NCBI GenBank assembly: GCA_002084985.1
Contig: MZGO01000066.1
Coordinates: 1-9,480 of the forward strand
Direction: 5' to 3'
Origin: Thermotoga sp. 4484_232
Lineage (GTDB): Bacteria; Thermotogota; Thermotogae; Thermotogales; Thermotogaceae
DNA length: 9,480 bases
Shown here: piece after piece, positions 6,481 to 9,480 of the stretch
Numbering within the stretch: position 1 is the stretch's first letter
How the letters are laid out: every line of letters starts with the position of its first letter
Position numbers and translations under genes: made by a program
Notes under the pieces: generated by a model
The model's input: only the letters and a program-made list of their open reading frames with translations
What the model was told of the DNA's origin: nothing
Database searches by the model: none

Positions 6481-7162
6481 TCCCTTCAACGAGAGCATAC
6501 TTGAAGGCCTCATATTAAAGGATGTACCAGGCGAGCACAGACCCACCCATGCTTCCTCCCTTCTTGTATGGTATTCGAAACCAACGAAAGATGTTAAAAA
6601 AGTTGTAGAACTCGGATCCGGCGTGGGAACTGTTTCCATCGCTTTAGCCAAGCTCTACAATGTGGAAGTTGTCGGTATAGAAAAAGAGGAGAAGTTGTAC
6701 ATATTATCGAAAGAGAATGCTCATCTCAATGGATTGGAGGGGAAAGTCTCCTTCGTCAAAGAAGATGTAAAGTACGTGAAAAAGCTATTTCTCGCTGAGG
6801 AATTCGATCTGCTGGTTTCAAACCCTCCTCACAACATAGCGGGAGTTCCAAGTTCGAGGAGCATAAGAAAAAGTACGAGAAGCGGTAGTTACGAGTTGAT
6901 AGATGATTTCGTAGAAGCCACTTTCTACCTTCTCAAAAACGGTGGGCAGTACGTTTTTGTGCTGTCCCCTGTGAACTTCACAGTCTGGATCGTGAAGCTA
7001 AAGTTGAAGAGACTCGAGCCCAAAAGATTGTGCCTCGTTCATGGAAAGAGGAATAAAAAAGCTGAATTGGTACTTTTAAGAGGACGAAAAAATGGAAAAG
7101 AAGGCCTGGTAATCGATCCACCTGTTATTTTGAAGGAAGGTGATGAAATTGGAAATCGATGA
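6467..7162 (+). CDS. TrmN6-like SAM-dependent methyltransferase
   Basis: This 231-residue Rossmann-fold methyltransferase resembles tRNA1(Val) adenine-37 N6-methyltransferases. The N-terminus has RLDPFNESIL and HRPTHASSLLVWY, typical of that group. The SAM-binding motif VVELGSGVGTVS lies at 46-57, followed by an acidic strand end (VVGIEKEE) and SFVKEDV. The catalytic (N/D)PP(Y/F/W) element reads NPPH at 119-122, with His instead of the usual aromatic residue. The C-terminal third has a Lys-rich strand region and a short extra tail. ATG 6467 is preferred because it places the conserved LDPF near the N-terminus and gives a 14-base overlap with yqeY; ATG 6440 would add nine residues not expected from the family. 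The tRNA substrate is inferred, and an rRNA or protein target remains possible. Confidence 0.8.
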   Translation: MVRLDPFNESILEGLILKDVPGEHRPTHASSLLVWYSKPTKDVKKVVELGSGVGTVSIALAKLYNVEVVGIEKEEKLYILSKENAHLNGLEGKVSFVKEDVKYVKKLFLAEEFDLLVSNPPHNIAGVPSSRSIRKSTRSGSYELIDDFVEATFYLLKNGGQYVFVLSPVNFTVWIVKLKLKRLEPKRLCLVHGKRNKKAELVLLRGRKNGKEGLVIDPPVILKEGDEIGNR

Positions 7163-7430
7163 TTTGGAGGAGAGAATAGACAGGGCGATAGAAGAAAAAA
7201 ATTTTGAAGAGTTACTCGACTTGTTGAAGAGGAGGGCAGAGATTCTAAAAACACTCGTTGATAAAGGTAGAATACAAGAATTGAAAAAGAAAGACGAGGA
7301 AAGAATAAAGATATTGAAACGGGAGATGGAGAAATTGAAAAATGAAGCGATAATTCTGAAGAGAGCGAGAAACGAGTATAAAAAACTCCTAGATCTTATG
7401 AGAAAAGGAGAGGACATAGGTAGGGCGTGA
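7143..7430 (+). CDS. Small coiled-coil protein, possibly FliT-like
   Basis: This 95-residue, highly charged and entirely helical protein overlaps the methyltransferase gene by 20 bases. It begins with two short amphipathic helices (ERIDRAIEEKNFEELLDLLKR) and continues as a Lys/Glu-rich coiled coil with an aromatic residue late in the last helix (RNEYKKLL). That resembles FliT/FlgN-type flagellar export chaperones, whose first helices carry an A-x-x-x-x-(W/F)-E-x-L-x-x-L-x-x-x-R pattern. The resemblance is one of pattern and length only, and simple coiled coils mimic it easily. The start is GTG 7140 or ATG 7143; AAGGA at 7133-7137 favours 7143. Its stop codon lies inside the candidate terminator stem and one base from the stop of the convergent permease gene. 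Confidence 0.6.
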   Translation: MKLEIDDLEERIDRAIEEKNFEELLDLLKRRAEILKTLVDKGRIQELKKKDEERIKILKREMEKLKNEAIILKRARNEYKKLLDLMRKGEDIGRA

Positions 7431-7442
7431 TCTAGGTTTTTT
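7380..7442. terminator. Candidate bidirectional terminator between convergent operons
   Basis: CCTAGATC at 7388-7395 and GATCTAGG at 7429-7436 are a perfect 8-bp inverted repeat. It is followed by T6 at 7437-7442 on the plus strand and, read the other way, by AG and T6 (A6 at 7380-7385 on the plus strand). A 33-base loop separates the arms, and TATG/CATA within it can pair. The right arm contains both stop codons, TGA 7428-7430 (+) in part and TAG 7434-7432 (-). The position at a convergent junction supports termination in both directions; the long loop weakens the case. Confidence 0.5.
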
Positions 7443-8302
7443 CCTCCCTTGAGTATGGAATTCCAAGGGCACTGGGAGCTCCTATTTTCTGTCTAAAGGT
7501 CTTGCTGAAACTGAACAGCACCATTGCAAGAAGTGTTACCACATAAGGAAGCATCATCAAAAGGTTTGCAGAGACATTGACTTTTCCCCCTGCCTGGAGT
7601 CTCAATTGTATGGCCATCACCCCTCCAAAGAGATAAGATCCTATCATCGCTTTGAATGGTTCCCAGGCTGCGAATATCACAAGTGCGATCGCAATCCATC
7701 CTCTTCCAGCAGACATGTTTTCTATCCACATCGAGGTATAGGCAAGGGAAAGATAAGCCCCTCCAGCTGCAGTGATCGCCCCTCCAATCACAGTAGCTAG
7801 GTACCTCACAAGGAAAACATTTATTCCCAGAGAATCTGCAGCCGATGGTTCTTCACCAACCGCTCTTAAAGTCATACCGGCTTTGGTTCTGAATATGAAA
7901 TAAAACAGGAAAACCGTAAGGATATAGCTGAGATAAACCAGTATATCGTGGTTAAAAAAAGCTTTCCCGATGATCGGTATATTGGATAGGTATGGAAGCG
8001 GGATCTCTGAGAACCTTGGGATGACTTCTCCTATGTATCTTCTACCTATAGTCCCTGAGATTCCCATTCCAAGCATCGTCAGAGCAAGGCCACTCACGAC
8101 CTGATTCCAAAAGGAAAGCAAGATATACGTTGTGAAAAGTGTAAGCTCCCACAAATCCTGTTACGGCACCTATGAGCATCAAACCTTCAAGTCCCAGATT
8201 CAAAACCCCGCTTCTCTCGGTCAGTATCTCTCCAAGCGCTGCGAAAAGAAGGGGGGTGCCGGATCTCACAGCTGCTGCCAACACACTTGTGAACATCTCC
8301 AC
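7432..8302 (-). pseudogene. YufQ-type ABC permease, broken by deletion/frameshift
   Basis: This is the second permease of a nucleoside/BmpA-type ABC importer. The N-terminal piece runs from GTG 8302, six bases after AGGTGA (8314-8309), through RSGTPLLFAALGEIL, ERSGVLNLGLEGLMLIGA and a segment ending NVYLAF. At about 8105-8118 the family sequence moves to another frame: it resumes at NQVVSGLALTMLGMG and continues through RAVGEEPSAADSLGI and SAGRGWIAIALVIFAAWEPF to TAG 7434-7432. About 20-25 residues normally found between these two blocks, a membrane segment, are missing. This points to a small deletion whose length is not a multiple of three. Without frameshifting the product stops after 86 residues. 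The full span of 871 bases is slightly shorter than an intact gene of this family. An assembly or sequencing error is the main alternative. Confidence 0.8.
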
Positions 8303-8312
8303 ACCCCTTCAC

Positions 8313-9386
8313 CTACCTTTTCACGATCCTTATTCTGTATCTGAAGATGGTTTCTGAAGCGAGCAAGGATAGCAGTATTATCCCTTGAAGAACGTTTATC
8401 AAGGATATCGGAATCCTCATTATTATCTGGAGTTGTTCACTTCCAACTATCAGTCCTCCGAAGAGAAAGGAAACGAGAATGGCAGCCCATGGATTCAACC
8501 TCGAAAGCCAGGCTATTATTATTCCGGTGTATCCATAGCCAGGTGAGAATCCGTGTTGAAGTCTGTGTTGGACTCCTAACATCTGAATGGCCCCTGCAAG
8601 TCCAGCCAGAGCACCACTCAACATCATAGCAAGGATGATATTCTTTTTTGTATTTATACCAGCGTATTTTGCCGCTTTTTCGTTGTCTCCTATGACCTTC
8701 AAATCAAAACCCCATCTCGTTTTATTCATAAGGATGTACACGATTACAGCCATACCAAAAGCTATGAATATACCAAGGTGAATACCCGTATCACCTATGC
8801 TGGGAAGCCATGTGTGCTCAGGAAATATAGCAGTTAATGGGAAGTTGTAACCGTGAGGATCCTTCCACGGACCGTATATAAGGTAGTTCACCCAGTAATA
8901 GGCTATATAATTCAACATGAGAGTGGCTACTATCTCATCCAAATTCAGAAAAGCTTTCAAAACACCGGGAATCGCCCCCCAGAATGCCCCAGCTAGGGTT
9001 CCAAGGATCAGGAGTATGGGTACAACCAGAGGATTTTGAAAATCCTTCAAGAGGAAAAGGGCACCCCACGTTGTCGCCATGGCTCCAAGGTACAACTGAC
9101 CTTCTGCACCTATGTTCCATATCCTCATGCGAAAAACTATCGTCAAACCGAGTCCTGTTAGCATAAGGGGTATCATCTTCTGAATGGTGTCAGATAGACC
9201 GCACTCAGGTATGAAAGGCCATGAAAACATTTCCTTGTAAGCTTCCAGAGTGTTGGAGAATTTACCAGTAGTGGCCCATATGGTGATTCCCATGAGAATT
9301 AACGATATAGTTATCGAGAACAAAGATATCAACACGGAAAAATATCTTGGAATTTCTAACCTTTTCTCAACCTTTACTCTATACAT
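8313..9386 (-). CDS. YufP-type ABC importer permease
   Basis: This 357-residue integral membrane protein is the first permease of an importer in the family that includes YufP/NupP and the BmpA-associated systems, most of which move nucleosides or related compounds. It has an N-terminal membrane helix (about 15-37), an extracytoplasmic stretch, and then the family signatures: RIWNIGAEGQLYLGA, NLDEIVATLMLNYIAYYW, and the GDNEKAAKYAGI loop that contacts the ATPase. Further membrane segments follow through to ILLSLLASETIF. ATG 9386 is preferred because it overlaps the ATPase stop (ATGTATAG) and lies six bases after GGCGGGTG; GTG 9395 would add three residues. Its TAG stop overlaps the ribosome site of the broken second permease. 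The exact substrate cannot be read from the permease alone. Confidence 0.92.
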   Translation of the reverse strand: MYRVKVEKRLEIPRYFSVLISLFSITISLILMGITIWATTGKFSNTLEAYKEMFSWPFIPECGLSDTIQKMIPLMLTGLGLTIVFRMRIWNIGAEGQLYLGAMATTWGALFLLKDFQNPLVVPILLILGTLAGAFWGAIPGVLKAFLNLDEIVATLMLNYIAYYWVNYLIYGPWKDPHGYNFPLTAIFPEHTWLPSIGDTGIHLGIFIAFGMAVIVYILMNKTRWGFDLKVIGDNEKAAKYAGINTKKNIILAMMLSGALAGLAGAIQMLGVQHRLQHGFSPGYGYTGIIIAWLSRLNPWAAILVSFLFGGLIVGSEQLQIIMRIPISLINVLQGIILLSLLASETIFRYRIRIVKR

Positions 9387-9480
9387 TGACGACACCCGCC
9401 ATCATCAAACCGATCTTTTCGAGATTGGAGGGATCTGGTTCTACCTCACCAACGATTCTACCTTCATATATCACGACGAC
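9379..9480 (-). CDS. ABC importer ATPase, C-terminal fragment at window edge
   Basis: Only the last 33 residues are inside the window. They read VVVIYEGRIVGEV, then a short linker and EKIGLMMAGVV, ending at TAG 9381-9379. This matches the C-terminus of the duplicated ATP-binding subunits of nucleoside-type importers, which end with a (V/I)YxGxI(V/M)G strand and an E-x-I-G-x-x-M-x-G helix. The gene overlaps the downstream permease by eight bases, so ATPase and permeases are one operon. Catalytic motifs lie outside the window. Confidence 0.8.
   Translation of the reverse strand, partial: VVVIYEGRIVGEVEPDPSNLEKIGLMMAGVVNV

Noticed and set aside
6055..6651. A 198-codon minus-strand frame opposite yqeY.
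   Set aside because: Phe/Ser/His-rich composition typical of an antisense shadow of Lys/Glu-rich coding; both plus-strand genes have clear homology and ribosome sites.
7432..8154. The 240-codon minus-strand frame as an intact permease starting at TTG 8154.
   Set aside because: Its first ~15 residues are an out-of-frame reading of the upstream permease segment; homology begins only at about NQVVSG.

Overview
The window looks like a bacterial chromosome segment from the Thermotogales or a close relative. The reasons are AGA/AGG-, ATA- and GAA-rich coding, Lys/Glu/Ile-rich proteins, strong GGAGG-type ribosome sites, and tight gene packing with overlapping stops and starts. The genus cannot be fixed from sequence alone, and no RNA genes, CRISPR arrays or insertion sequences were seen.

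Positions 6-1110 (+) hold peptidyl-tRNA hydrolase, a zinc-finger/UVR-motif protein of the McsA type, and a doubtful 29-codon ORF. The gap before 1156 contains a perfect TATAAT and a 7-bp hairpin that overlaps the next ribosome site.

Positions 1156-6012 (+) are the core of interest: a three-gene chemosensory cassette. It encodes a protein with two diverged CheW-like domains, an 874-residue CheA-like kinase fused to receiver, GAF-like and GGDEF domains, and a Cache-type receptor with no HAMP and a strongly diverged signalling tip. The layout resembles the Wsp surface-sensing pathway, but kinase and diguanylate cyclase are one polypeptide and no CheR or CheB gene is nearby. The inferred route is receptor to CheW-like adaptor to CheA-type kinase to c-di-GMP synthesis. 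The kinase appears to start at a CTG codon; starting at the first ATG would remove its phosphorylated histidine. At the CheW/receiver junction the protein has lost the end of one domain and the beginning of the other.

Positions 6025-7430 (+) continue the same tightly spaced run with a YqeY/GatB-like protein, a TrmN6-like methyltransferase and a small coiled-coil protein that could be a FliT-like flagellar chaperone.

Positions 7432-9480 (-) are the end of a convergent ABC transporter operon of the nucleoside/BmpA-associated type: the last 33 residues of the ATPase, an intact YufP-type permease, and a YufQ-type permease broken by a small deletion with frameshift. The two convergent runs meet with one base between stop codons, inside an inverted repeat flanked by A6 and T6 that could terminate both.
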